DNA of 39,227 bases from Rhodobacteraceae bacterium UBA1943 (GTDB taxonomy: Bacteria; Pseudomonadota; Alphaproteobacteria; Rhodobacterales; Rhodobacteraceae), in contig DDEX01000105.1 in the NCBI GenBank assembly GCA_002336845.1, positions 1-39,227 on the forward strand. The letters are read 5' to 3'. This document shows positions 1 to 7,788 of this stretch, piece after piece; within the stretch, counting starts at the first letter, position 1, and the number at the start of each line of letters is the position of its first letter. The notes under the pieces are model-generated. The model worked only from the letters and a program-made list of their open reading frames with translations. It was not told where the DNA came from and made no database searches. Made by a program: the position numbers and the translations under genes.

Positions 1-320
1 GTGCCACCGCCCATACCGGCGGTGATGAAGCACATATGCGCACCGGCCAGATGATCGACGATTTCCTCGATGGTTTCCTCGGCCGCGGCGGCGCCGACGG
101 TCGGGCGGGCCCCTGCCCCCAGACCTTCAGTCACCTTCACACCCATCTGGATGCGGCTGGCCGATTTGGATTGCTGCAACGCCTGCGCGTCGGTGTTCGC
201 CACGACGAACTCGACCCCCTCAAGCTGCTTGTCGATCATGTTGTTGACGGCGTTCCCGCCCGCACCGCCCACCCCGAAAACGGTGATGCGCGGTTTCAGC
301 TCTTCCTGCTGAGAGGTCAT
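1..320 (-). CDS. ftsZ: Cell division protein FtsZ, N-terminal part (cut by window edge)
   Basis: Tubulin-like GTPase that polymerises into the cytokinetic Z ring. Only about the first 106 residues are in the window; the gene runs off its left end. The visible N-terminus begins MTSQQEELKPRITVFGVGGA and carries the nucleotide-binding segment GAGGNAVNNM at about residues 19-28 and GLGAGARP near 66-73. It reaches the edge at ITAGMGGG, the start of the tubulin signature loop. The start ATG at 318-320 has no strong ribosome-binding site. The gene follows ftsA after a 238-base gap that holds a possible terminator, so it probably also has its own promoter there. Identity is certain; the missing C-terminus cannot be judged. 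Confidence 0.97.
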   Translation of the reverse strand, partial: MTSQQEELKPRITVFGVGGAGGNAVNNMIDKQLEGVEFVVANTDAQALQQSKSASRIQMGVKVTEGLGAGARPTVGAAAAEETIEEIVDHLAGAHMCFITAGMGGG

Positions 321-558
321 GATCAGGTTCAATGCCATCGTCTGTCCGCCTGTCCCTTGCACCCGCGGTCTAAAGCCGCGTCGTTACTGTCCCGCACCGA
401 TGCGTAAGGCCGTCCCCGCCCGCCGCATATGTCGAATTACCCGACAGCTTACCCCGGAGCCGGGGCAAGGTCACCAAAAAAACGCTTCAACGCCACAAAA
501 TATGGGCGTTGAGGGTTCGAATTCAGCGGTATTTCGCCAATGGCGCAGGATATGGGGG
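321..558 (-). other. ftsA-ftsZ intergenic region
   Basis: This 238-base gap between two division genes is the largest inside the cluster. It contains a hairpin with a T tract on the minus strand (see the terminator entry) and a second short GC-rich palindrome around 452-465 (arms CCCCG and CGGGG). No coding sequence is recognisable. A private ftsZ promoter is expected here from other alphaproteobacteria, but I could not assign clear -35 and -10 boxes. Confidence 0.5.
476..512 (-). terminator. Possible intrinsic terminator after ftsA
   Basis: On the minus strand an 8-bp stem (TCAACGCC with GGCGTTGA, 10-base loop) is followed after four bases by a run of seven T. It lies about 50 bases past the ftsA stop. 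The stem is modest and the T run is not immediately adjacent, so termination may be partial. Confidence 0.45.
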
Positions 559-1893
559 TTACCAGTTGTCCTTGAACCACCGCATGGCGCGTTTCAGCGA
601 CCGCGCCGGATAGCGTTCGGTCGGGATGTCGAAATCCCACCACTCGTCCTGCGGGTAGGCCGCGAACAGGCACAACCCCACGGCCGAGGAAAACGCCGCG
701 CCAGAGGCGGCTTGCGGCAGACCCTGCACCCGCAATGGGCGCCCCATCCGCACCCGATTCCCCAGAATGCGGCTGGCAAGCCCGTCCAGCCCCGGAATCT
801 GGCTGGCCCCGCCCGTCAGCACGATCTGCTGACTGGGCAGGCTGTCGAAACCGGCAGCGTCCAGACGCACGCGGACCTCTTCCAGAATTTCCTCGACACG
901 CGGGCGCATGATGCCGATCAGCTCGGTCCGGCTGACGGTGCGGCGGTCCTTTTCCCAGTCGCCGCTGTCGCTGCCGATCTCGATCATCTCGCGGTCATCC
1001 ATGCCGGTGGCCTGAATGCCGCCATGCTTGGTCTTGATCCGCTCGGCCACCGCCATCGGCACCTGCAAGCCCTTCGAGATGTCGCTGGTCACATGATCGC
1101 CGCCCATGCGCACCGCATCGGCAAAGATCATGTGCTTTTTCATGAAGATCGAGATGCCGGTCGCGCCGCCGCCCAAGTCGATGCAGGCCGCACCCAGTTC
1201 CTGCTCATCCTCGACCAGGCTCGCGATGCCAGAGGCATAGGCGGAAGAGGCGATACCCGCCAGTTCCAGATCGCAACGCTTGATGCAATAGACGAGGTTC
1301 TGGATCACGCTGCCATCAACCGACAACAGGTGCATATCGCAGGCCAGCCGATTGCCGATCTGGCCACGCGGGTCGCCAAGGCCGCTGCGGTGATCCAGAG
1401 CGAAGTTCACGGGCTGGGCGTGCAGCACCTCGCGCCCCTCGCCCAAGGGGGGCACGTCGCAGGCGGCCAGCACGCGGGCCACATCCTGCTCGGTCACCAC
1501 GCTGTCCTGCAAATCCCACTCGCCCGCCAGGCCATAGCTGCGCGGCTCGGCCCCCGAGAAGCAGGCGATGACGTGATCGACCCGCACATTGGCCATCTTC
1601 TGCGCCGCCTGAACGGCGGTGCGGATGGCGCGTTCGGTCTCGTTCATCACGGCAATCTCGCCAAAGCGCACGCCGCGCGACCGGGTGGTGGCCGCCCCGA
1701 TCACCCGGAAGGTCGATTGCCCGGCCATCGGGCCGACGCCATCGCCATCGGCCTGCGTCTCATATCCGTCGAACCGCAGGACAAGGCAGGCAATCTTAGA
1801 GGTGCCCACATCCAGGATCGCCACCACACCCCGCTGGATCGCAGCACGACGCAGGGCCCGCATGGCGCGCTGGGTCTGGTAGAGGTCGGTCAT
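559..1893 (-). CDS. ftsA: Cell division protein FtsA
   Basis: Actin-like ATPase that tethers FtsZ filaments to the inner membrane and recruits later divisome proteins. The protein has 444 residues, slightly longer than the usual 410-430. The phosphate-1 loop ILDVGTSK lies at about residues 26-33 and the phosphate-2 motif CIDLGGGATG at about 237-246. The adenosine motif VLTGGASQIPG lies in the C-terminal third. The last residues, SLKRAMRWFKDNW, form the amphipathic membrane-targeting helix typical of FtsA. The start codon overlaps the ftsQ stop by four bases (ATGA), which indicates translational coupling. Confidence 0.97.
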   Translation of the reverse strand: MTDLYQTQRAMRALRRAAIQRGVVAILDVGTSKIACLVLRFDGYETQADGDGVGPMAGQSTFRVIGAATTRSRGVRFGEIAVMNETERAIRTAVQAAQKMANVRVDHVIACFSGAEPRSYGLAGEWDLQDSVVTEQDVARVLAACDVPPLGEGREVLHAQPVNFALDHRSGLGDPRGQIGNRLACDMHLLSVDGSVIQNLVYCIKRCDLELAGIASSAYASGIASLVEDEQELGAACIDLGGGATGISIFMKKHMIFADAVRMGGDHVTSDISKGLQVPMAVAERIKTKHGGIQATGMDDREMIEIGSDSGDWEKDRRTVSRTELIGIMRPRVEEILEEVRVRLDAAGFDSLPSQQIVLTGGASQIPGLDGLASRILGNRVRMGRPLRVQGLPQAASGAAFSSAVGLCLFAAYPQDEWWDFDIPTERYPARSLKRAMRWFKDNW

Positions 1894-2795
1894 AGGTCGC
1901 TCCCCGTCTTTTTCTTCTTGTTGTCGTCAATCAGGCCGCGCGCACGGCGGGCTTCGGTCAAGGCATTGGGCGAAAGGCGAATGGCCGGGCGGGCCGCCAC
2001 ACGCAGGTCAATCGTGGTGACATCGCGGGTCAGCAGGTCGTCGGCGGTGTTCATCTCCAGCAGCGCCACCAGCGCCTCGACCGGCTTTTCCTGCGGCAGC
2101 AGGATGCGCTGATCGCGGTCCAGAACCATGTCCCAGCGCCGCTCTCCCACGCGCACAAGCCCCCGCATCCGGGGCAACAGCGGCCCCGCCGCATCAATCA
2201 ACGCCAACGCCTCGGCGGCGGACGCATCGGCCCCCTGCCCCGCGATCAGCGGCAGGTCCGGCCGGTCGCCGCGCGCAGCCAAAGCGGCAACCCGGTGGCC
2301 GGTGGCGTCCAGCAGCTCCAGCCGGTCGGGGGCCACGCGCCAGATCATCATCGGCTCGCGCTCCTTGATCACCACCTGCAACACGCCGCCTGACCGCAGC
2401 GACAGTTCGGCAGAGGCGACCGCATCCAATTCCTGCGCCTTGACGCGCAACGCCGGCAGATCCAGGTCGAAACTGGAAGCAGGCAGCTTGACGCCCAGCC
2501 GCGCGCGAACCGCATCGGCCAGATCGGGCGAGGCGCCCTCAATCGACATCAGGCCGACGCGAAACTCTGGCCGGGCCTGGAACTGGTCGCGGATATGGGC
2601 AAAGCCGCCCGAAATCGCATCGCGGCGACCCTGATCCATCAGGACGATCCCGGCCACCAGCGCAATCGCAAAGGCAGGCAGACCTACGCGAAACGCCACG
2701 CGAAACAGCGGCGTCAGCCACAGCCGCTGCATCTTGTAGGCCCAATAGGTGGGCGCAGGGTCACGGCGGAAGGGGGAGCGGCCTAGCGATTGCAT
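1890..2795 (-). CDS. ftsQ: Cell division protein FtsQ
   Basis: Bitopic divisome scaffold that links the cytoplasmic ring to the septal peptidoglycan synthase. The chosen start (MQSLGRSPFRRD) gives 301 residues; an in-frame ATG 51 bases upstream lies deeper inside ddl and is less likely. A basic cytoplasmic tail is followed by one membrane segment at about residues 35-53 (VGLPAFAIALVAGIVLM). A periplasmic POTRA domain starts at FRVGLMSIEGAS and ends near VVIKEREP, followed by the FtsQ beta domain. The start overlaps the ddl stop by 13 bases and the stop overlaps the ftsA start, so ddl, ftsQ and ftsA are tightly coupled. Confidence 0.95.
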   Translation of the reverse strand: MQSLGRSPFRRDPAPTYWAYKMQRLWLTPLFRVAFRVGLPAFAIALVAGIVLMDQGRRDAISGGFAHIRDQFQARPEFRVGLMSIEGASPDLADAVRARLGVKLPASSFDLDLPALRVKAQELDAVASAELSLRSGGVLQVVIKEREPMMIWRVAPDRLELLDATGHRVAALAARGDRPDLPLIAGQGADASAAEALALIDAAGPLLPRMRGLVRVGERRWDMVLDRDQRILLPQEKPVEALVALLEMNTADDLLTRDVTTIDLRVAARPAIRLSPNALTEARRARGLIDDNKKKKTGSDL

Positions 2796-3706
2796 GACGC
2801 ATCCTTCACCAGCCAGTCGCACAGATCGGGGAAAGACATGCCGCAATAGGCCGCCTGTTCCGGGGCAAGCGAGGTGGGCGTCATCCCCGGCTGAGTATTG
2901 GTCTCCAGAAGGATCAGACCAGCAACGCCGCGCGTTTCATCCCAGCGGAAATCGGTGCGGCTCAGGCCCTTGCACCCCAGCGCGCGGTGGGCGCGCAGGG
3001 CGTAATCAAGGCAAGCCTCGGTAATCTCTTGCGGAATATCGGCGGGCACCACATGGCGCGAGCCGCCGGTGGAATACTTCGCCTCATAGTCATACCAGCC
3101 ATCGGTCAGGATGTCGGTCACGCACAGTGCCCGGTCGCCCAGAACCGAAGCCGTCAGCTCTCGCCCCGGCGCATAGGTTTCCACCATCACCCGAGCTGGC
3201 ATTGTTGCCGCCAGACGCGGCGCATTGCTGCCCGGATGCACGATATAGACGCCGACCGAAGAGCCCTCATTGAAGGGCTTGACCACATAGGGCGGCGGCA
3301 GGACATGGCCTGCCTCAACCTCATCCCGTCCGGCCACCACGCTTTGGGCCACGGGCAGCCCTTCGGCGCGGTAAATCTCTTTGGTGCGCTGCTTGTCCAT
3401 CGCCAGGGCCGAAGCCAGCACACCGGAATGCGTATAGGGGATACGCAGCCATTCCAGCAGGCCCTGAACGCAGCCATCCTCGCCCCAGCGGCCGTGCAGG
3501 GCGTTGAAACAGACATCAGGACGGATTTCAGCCAGACGCGCAGGCAAATCGGGGCCGCAATCGACCTCGATCACCTCATATCCCGCCACCCGGAGGGCCT
3601 TGGCACATTCATGCCCTGACGAAAGAGAGACCTCCCGCTCTGCGGAAAGCCCACCCATCAGTACCGCCACTCTGGGGGCAGTCCCGCTCGACTTGCCCGC
3701 CATCAC
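2783..3706 (-). CDS. ddl: D-alanine--D-alanine ligase
   Basis: ATP-grasp ligase that makes the D-Ala-D-Ala dipeptide for MurF. It has 307 residues, the size of DdlB-type enzymes. Visible motifs are the N-terminal GGLSAEREVSLSSG, the substrate loop region LHGRWGEDG, the ATP-binding VKPFNEGSSVGV and the metal-binding ETNTQPGMTPTSL near the C-terminus. The start MMAG offers two adjacent ATGs, so the first residue is uncertain by one codon. The gene sits 37 bases after murB and overlaps ftsQ, in the normal dcw order. Confidence 0.96.
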   Translation of the reverse strand: MMAGKSSGTAPRVAVLMGGLSAEREVSLSSGHECAKALRVAGYEVIEVDCGPDLPARLAEIRPDVCFNALHGRWGEDGCVQGLLEWLRIPYTHSGVLASALAMDKQRTKEIYRAEGLPVAQSVVAGRDEVEAGHVLPPPYVVKPFNEGSSVGVYIVHPGSNAPRLAATMPARVMVETYAPGRELTASVLGDRALCVTDILTDGWYDYEAKYSTGGSRHVVPADIPQEITEACLDYALRAHRALGCKGLSRTDFRWDETRGVAGLILLETNTQPGMTPTSLAPEQAAYCGMSFPDLCDWLVKDASCNR

Positions 3707-3743
3707 TGCCTCGCCCGAACCTTTTCGGCCCGTGATCTTGTTA

Positions 3744-4667
3744 TTAGGGCAGGCGTTCGCCCACCCGCATGATTTCCCACTCTAACGTGATACTCGCCTG
3801 TTGGAAAACCCTTTTTCGCACTTCCTCGCCCAAATCTTCCAGATCGGCGGAAGTCGCCCCTCCGGTATTGATCAGAAAGTTGGAATGCTTGGGCGACATC
3901 TGCGCGCCGCCCTTGGTGGCCCCGCGCATTCCGGCGTCGTCAATCACCTTCCACGCCTTCAGCTCGTGCGTGTCATCGGCGCGTCCGGTGCTGGAATGGC
4001 CGACCGGATTGCGGAAGGTGGACCCGGCGCTGCGGTCTTTCGTCGGCTGGCTCGCGTCGCGTTTGGCGATCTGATCCTGCATCCGCGCCTCCAGCTCTGC
4101 CGGGTCGCCCTTCGAGGCGCGGAGGGTGGCGCTGACAATCACCGCGCCTTCGGGCAAGTCGGATTGACGATAGCGCAGGTGCAGGTCGGCGGAAGCAATT
4201 TCGCGGATTTCCCCCAGCCGGGTGACGATGCGCGCCGATACGAGATTGTCGGCAACATAGCTGCCATAGCAGCCCGCATTCATCCGCACCGCCCCGCCGA
4301 TGCTGCCCGGAATGGTGCGCAGGAAGGTCAGGTCCAGCCCCGCCTCGGCCGCCTTCCTCGCCACATGGGCATCCAGCGCGGCAGCGCCTGCGGTCACGGT
4401 TTCCCCATTTATTTCAATGGCATTGAAGCCGCGACCCAGCCGGATCACCACGCCACGGATACCGCCGTCGCGCACGATCAGGTTACTGCCCACGCCCATC
4501 GGGAACACCGGAATGGCAGGGTCAAGCGCGGCCAGGAACGCGGCCAGATCGGCCTCATCCGCAGGCTGGAACAGCCAGTCGGCCGGCCCGCCACTGCGCA
4601 GCCATGTCAGATCGGCAAGGGAACGGTTGGGCGTCAGCGCGCCGCGCGGAATGGGAAGCTGGGTCAT
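3744..4667 (-). CDS. murB: UDP-N-acetylmuramate dehydrogenase MurB
   Basis: Flavoprotein that reduces UDP-GlcNAc-enolpyruvate to UDP-MurNAc with NADPH. It has 307 residues. The FAD-binding segments RSGGPADWLF (about 25-34), GVGSNLIVRDGGIRG and IPGSIGGAVRMNAGCYG are present. The catalytic serine lies in RSAGSTFRNP and the C-terminal glutamate in EWEIMRVGER. The length and the GSTFRNP context fit the type II MurB group. The gene follows the second DUF2484 gene by 24 bases in the cluster. Confidence 0.96.
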   Translation of the reverse strand: MTQLPIPRGALTPNRSLADLTWLRSGGPADWLFQPADEADLAAFLAALDPAIPVFPMGVGSNLIVRDGGIRGVVIRLGRGFNAIEINGETVTAGAAALDAHVARKAAEAGLDLTFLRTIPGSIGGAVRMNAGCYGSYVADNLVSARIVTRLGEIREIASADLHLRYRQSDLPEGAVIVSATLRASKGDPAELEARMQDQIAKRDASQPTKDRSAGSTFRNPVGHSSTGRADDTHELKAWKVIDDAGMRGATKGGAQMSPKHSNFLINTGGATSADLEDLGEEVRKRVFQQASITLEWEIMRVGERLP

Positions 4668-4691
4668 GGCCTGACCTAGCCGGGGTTGGGC

Positions 4692-4937
4692 CTATTTCGC
4701 AAGCCCCTGCACCCGCCGCCACAGATGGATCAGCGGCCAGCGCAGCACACTCGCCCCCGCCAGCAGAAAGGCAAAGCCCCAAAGCGGCCCGGCCTTGTAG
4801 GTGATCCATCCCAGCAGCGGCACGCCCAGCGTGATCAGGGCGTAAGCAGCGCGCCAATGATGGTCGCGGCTGGGCAGCATGGCGATCACATTCGCCGCCA
4901 CCAGCCAGACCAACCCAAAGGTGACCGCCGCGCTCAT
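4692..4937 (-). CDS. DUF2484 small membrane protein, second copy
   Basis: An 81-residue membrane protein with no assigned function. It has three hydrophobic segments: about 5-20 (TFGLVWLVAANVIAML), 30-45 and 50-65, followed by a basic C-terminus (WRRVQGLAK). It shares the pattern LWxVAAxxxAMLPxR with the gene just upstream, so the pair is a tandem duplication. Its ATG overlaps the stop of the first copy (ATGA). It lies between murC and murB, a position I recall for DUF2484 genes in Rhodobacterales. A role in lipid II synthesis or divisome assembly is inferred only from location. Confidence 0.85.
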   Translation of the reverse strand: MSAAVTFGLVWLVAANVIAMLPSRDHHWRAAYALITLGVPLLGWITYKAGPLWGFAFLLAGASVLRWPLIHLWRRVQGLAK

Positions 4938-5179
4938 CCGCCTGTCCTACCGGTCAAATAGCGCGCGAAGTGGAACAACGGCTTGCGGAACATCGAAACA
5001 AAAGCGAACAATCCAAGTGCGGCCCAAGGCCATCCATAGTCGATGCCGATCCAGATGATCAGCACCGGCGCCAGCAGCAGCAGCGCGAAACCGGGCGCAT
5101 ATTGCAGCCGCATCGGCAGCATGGCGACAATCGCCGCCGCGACCACCCAAAGACAGCCGAGGATCAGCGGCACGCTCAT
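4934..5179 (-). CDS. DUF2484 small membrane protein, first copy
   Basis: An 81-residue membrane protein starting MSVPLILGCLWVVAAAIVAM. It has three hydrophobic segments and the DUF2484-like pattern LWVVAAAIVAMLPMR. The ATG at 5177-5179 is preceded by GAGGATTGC, a better ribosome-binding context than an in-frame ATG nine codons upstream. The 94 bases between it and murC are AT-rich and could hold an internal promoter. It is paralogous to the following gene. No catalytic residues are apparent, and a structural or regulatory role in the wall machinery is a guess from context. Confidence 0.85.
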   Translation of the reverse strand: MSVPLILGCLWVVAAAIVAMLPMRLQYAPGFALLLLAPVLIIWIGIDYGWPWAALGLFAFVSMFRKPLFHFARYLTGRTGG

Positions 5180-5273
5180 GCAATCCTCATTCGTACATAT
5201 GCACAATATTCGAAATTACTTCGGCAGCGCAGTATGTTGCACCGGATTGTGAAAACGATGGCGGGCAGCCCGA

Positions 5274-6695
5274 TCATGCCGCCTTCCCGGCCAGGCGGGC
5301 TGGCAGATTGTTGGCCCAGGTCGAAATGGTGCCCGCGCCAAGACATACGAAAATGTCGCCGGGGCGGGTCTGTTCCTTGAACAGCCGTGCCAGATCGGCC
5401 TCGTCCATCACGGCGCGAGCGTGGCGGTGACCATGGGCAATCAGGCCTGCCACCAGATCATCGCGGCTGGCGCCGGGGATAGGCTCTTCGCCTGCGGCAT
5501 AGACCTCGGCGATGCCGACCACATCCGCCTCATTGAAGCAGGCGCAGAAGTCATTGAAAAGATTAGACAGACGGCTATAGCGATGCGGTTGATGCACCGC
5601 GATCACCCGCGCGCCGGGGGTGCCGGAAACCGCCTGCCGGGCCGCTTTCAACACGGCCGCAATTTCAACCGGATGATGGCCATAGTCGTCGATGATGGCC
5701 ACGCCATTCACCTCGCCTACCTTGGTGAAACGGCGGTTGACGCCCGCGAACCCGGCCAGAGCCTCGCGGATTTCTTCCTTCTTCATGCCCAGATGACGGG
5801 CCACGGCAATCGCCGCAAGGCTGTTCGAGACGTTGTGGTTGCCCGGCATCGGCAAGGTGCAGCCTTCAATAATCGAACCTTCGCCCTCATTCTGAAGCAG
5901 CACATCGAAGTGCGCTTTGCCATTTTCGAACGAAAGGTTCACCGCCCGCACATCGGCCTGCGCGTTGAAGCCAAAGGTTACAACGCGGCGGTCGGTCACC
6001 CGACCGACCAGCGCCTGCACCTCGGGGTGATCGGTGCAACACACCGCCAGTCCGTAGAACGGGATGTTCGACACGAAGTCCAGGAAGCCTTTGCGCAAGG
6101 CTTCGATGGTGCCCCAATGCTCCATATGCTCGGGGTCGATGTTGGTCACGATGGCGATTGTGGCAGGCAGGCGGTTGAAGGAACCGTCGCTTTCATCCGC
6201 CTCGACCACCATCCACTCGCCCTCGCCCGCGCGAGCGTTGGAGCCATAGGCGTGGATCACGCCGCCGTTGATCACGGTGGGGTCAAAGCCGCCCTTGTCC
6301 AAGAGCGTCGCCACCATGGTCGTGGTCGTGGTCTTGCCATGCGTTCCGGCCACGGCAATGTTCGAGCGCAGGCGCATCAACTCGGCCAGCATCTCTGCCC
6401 GGCGCACCACGGGCAGCTTCTTGCGGCGCGCCTCTTCCAGCTCGGGGTTGCCCTTCTTGATGGCGCTGGAAATCACCACCACCGCCGCATCGCCGATATT
6501 CTCCGCCCGCTGGCCTTCGTGAAACACCGCGCCAAGGCCGACCAGACGGTCGGTAATCTTCGACGCCTTGCTGTCTGACCCCTGCACCCGGTAGCCAAGG
6601 GTGATTAGCACCTCGGCGATGCCCGACATGCCGATGCCGCCGATGCCGACAAAGTGGATCGGCCCCAGTTCCAGCGGCAGTTTCGTGGCATTCAT
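5274..6695 (-). CDS. murC: UDP-N-acetylmuramate--L-alanine ligase MurC
   Basis: Adds L-Ala to UDP-MurNAc with ATP, the first step of stem peptide synthesis in the cytoplasm. It has 473 residues, normal for MurC. The UDP-binding N-terminus IHFVGIGGIGMSGIAE lies at about 13-28. The ATP-binding loop GTHGKTTTTTMVA lies at about 117-129. The central domain has ADESDGSF and the C-terminal domain has IDDYGHHPVEI and CLGAGTISTWA. It starts four bases after the murG stop, in the same transcription unit. Confidence 0.97.
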   Translation of the reverse strand: MNATKLPLELGPIHFVGIGGIGMSGIAEVLITLGYRVQGSDSKASKITDRLVGLGAVFHEGQRAENIGDAAVVVISSAIKKGNPELEEARRKKLPVVRRAEMLAELMRLRSNIAVAGTHGKTTTTTMVATLLDKGGFDPTVINGGVIHAYGSNARAGEGEWMVVEADESDGSFNRLPATIAIVTNIDPEHMEHWGTIEALRKGFLDFVSNIPFYGLAVCCTDHPEVQALVGRVTDRRVVTFGFNAQADVRAVNLSFENGKAHFDVLLQNEGEGSIIEGCTLPMPGNHNVSNSLAAIAVARHLGMKKEEIREALAGFAGVNRRFTKVGEVNGVAIIDDYGHHPVEIAAVLKAARQAVSGTPGARVIAVHQPHRYSRLSNLFNDFCACFNEADVVGIAEVYAAGEEPIPGASRDDLVAGLIAHGHRHARAVMDEADLARLFKEQTRPGDIFVCLGAGTISTWANNLPARLAGKAA

Positions 6696-6699
6696 CGCA

Positions 6700-7788
6700 T
6701 CACCCCTTATTCAAACCTTCGACCAGCGCGACCAGTCGGTCGGTTGCATCCGGGCGCCCCTGCCCCAACGCATTCTGCGCCATGCGCGAGGCGGCATCGG
6801 GCTGGCCCAGAACCGTGGCCATGTGGTCTGCCAGCGTCGCGGCGTCAAGCGCCTTTTCCGGGATCAGCACCGCTGCCCCCGCGTCAACCAGCCCCCGGGC
6901 GTTGGCACTCTGATGATCATCCATCGCGGCGGCGAAGGGGATCAGGATCGAAGGGCGCCCGATCACCGAGATATCTGCCACCGACGAGGCGCCCGAGCGG
7001 CTGATGACAAGTTGCGCCTCGGACAGGCGCCTTGGAATGTCGGCGAAGAAGGGCGCGACCTCGGCCGCCACGCCTGCGGCCTCATAGGCGGCGACCACGC
7101 GGGTATGGTCTTCCGGGCGGGCCTGCTGGGCGATGCGCAGGTGGCGTCGCAAGCCTTCGGGCAGACGGGCGATAGCCTCTGGCACCACATCCGACAGGAT
7201 GCGCGCGCCCTGACTGCCGCCGATGATCACCACCGACATCGGGTAATCGCCGGGCGGGATATAGGGCGCACCAGCGCGTTCCAGCACCGCCGCGCGCACC
7301 GGATTGCCGGTGTGGGTGCCGGTCACGCCCGCAGGCAAGGCGGTGGGCCAAGTGCCGCAGGCCACGGCATCGACACGGGGCGCAAAGCGGGTGTTGACAC
7401 GGCCAAGCACGCCGTTCTGTTCATGAATCATCCGGGGCCGCCGCAGGATCCACGCTGCTGACAGCGCCGGGATTGACGGGTAACCCCCAAAGCCCACCAC
7501 CACCGCAGGCTTGTCGCGCATCATGCCGAAGGTCGCGCCGAAGATGCCGCCCAGGATGCGGAACGGCACGGCGAGCTTTGCCAGCGCCCCGCCGCGAGCA
7601 AAGGTGGCGCTGTCGGTCACCGCCACCTCAACCGCCTGAGGGAAGCCCCCGGCATAGCGCGCACCGCGGGCATCGGTTGACAGTTTCACCCGCCAGCCAC
7701 GCGCCAGCATCGCCTCGGCCAGTGCCTGCGCGGGAAACATATGACCGCCGGTTCCCCCGGCGGCGATCAGCAGCAGAGGGGCGGCCAT
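6700..7788 (-). CDS. murG: Lipid II synthase MurG (GlcNAc transferase)
   Basis: Peripheral membrane GT28 glycosyltransferase that transfers GlcNAc from UDP-GlcNAc to lipid I, giving lipid II. It has 362 residues. The acceptor-side loop AAGGTGGHMFPAQALAE lies at about 8-24. HEQNGVLGRVN follows in the N-terminal domain. The UDP-GlcNAc-binding domain has GGSQGARILSDVVPE and ISRSGASSVADI. Its ATG overlaps the ftsW stop by one base (TGATG), so translation is coupled to the flippase/polymerase-side partner. Confidence 0.97.
   Translation of the reverse strand: MAAPLLLIAAGGTGGHMFPAQALAEAMLARGWRVKLSTDARGARYAGGFPQAVEVAVTDSATFARGGALAKLAVPFRILGGIFGATFGMMRDKPAVVVGFGGYPSIPALSAAWILRRPRMIHEQNGVLGRVNTRFAPRVDAVACGTWPTALPAGVTGTHTGNPVRAAVLERAGAPYIPPGDYPMSVVIIGGSQGARILSDVVPEAIARLPEGLRRHLRIAQQARPEDHTRVVAAYEAAGVAAEVAPFFADIPRRLSEAQLVISRSGASSVADISVIGRPSILIPFAAAMDDHQSANARGLVDAGAAVLIPEKALDAATLADHMATVLGQPDAASRMAQNALGQGRPDATDRLVALVEGLNKG

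Noticed and set aside
319..2112. Long plus-strand open frame opposite ftsA and ftsQ
   Set aside because: It is antisense to two certain genes, has Pro/Arg/His-rich composition typical of shadow frames in GC-rich DNA, and has no recognisable domain.
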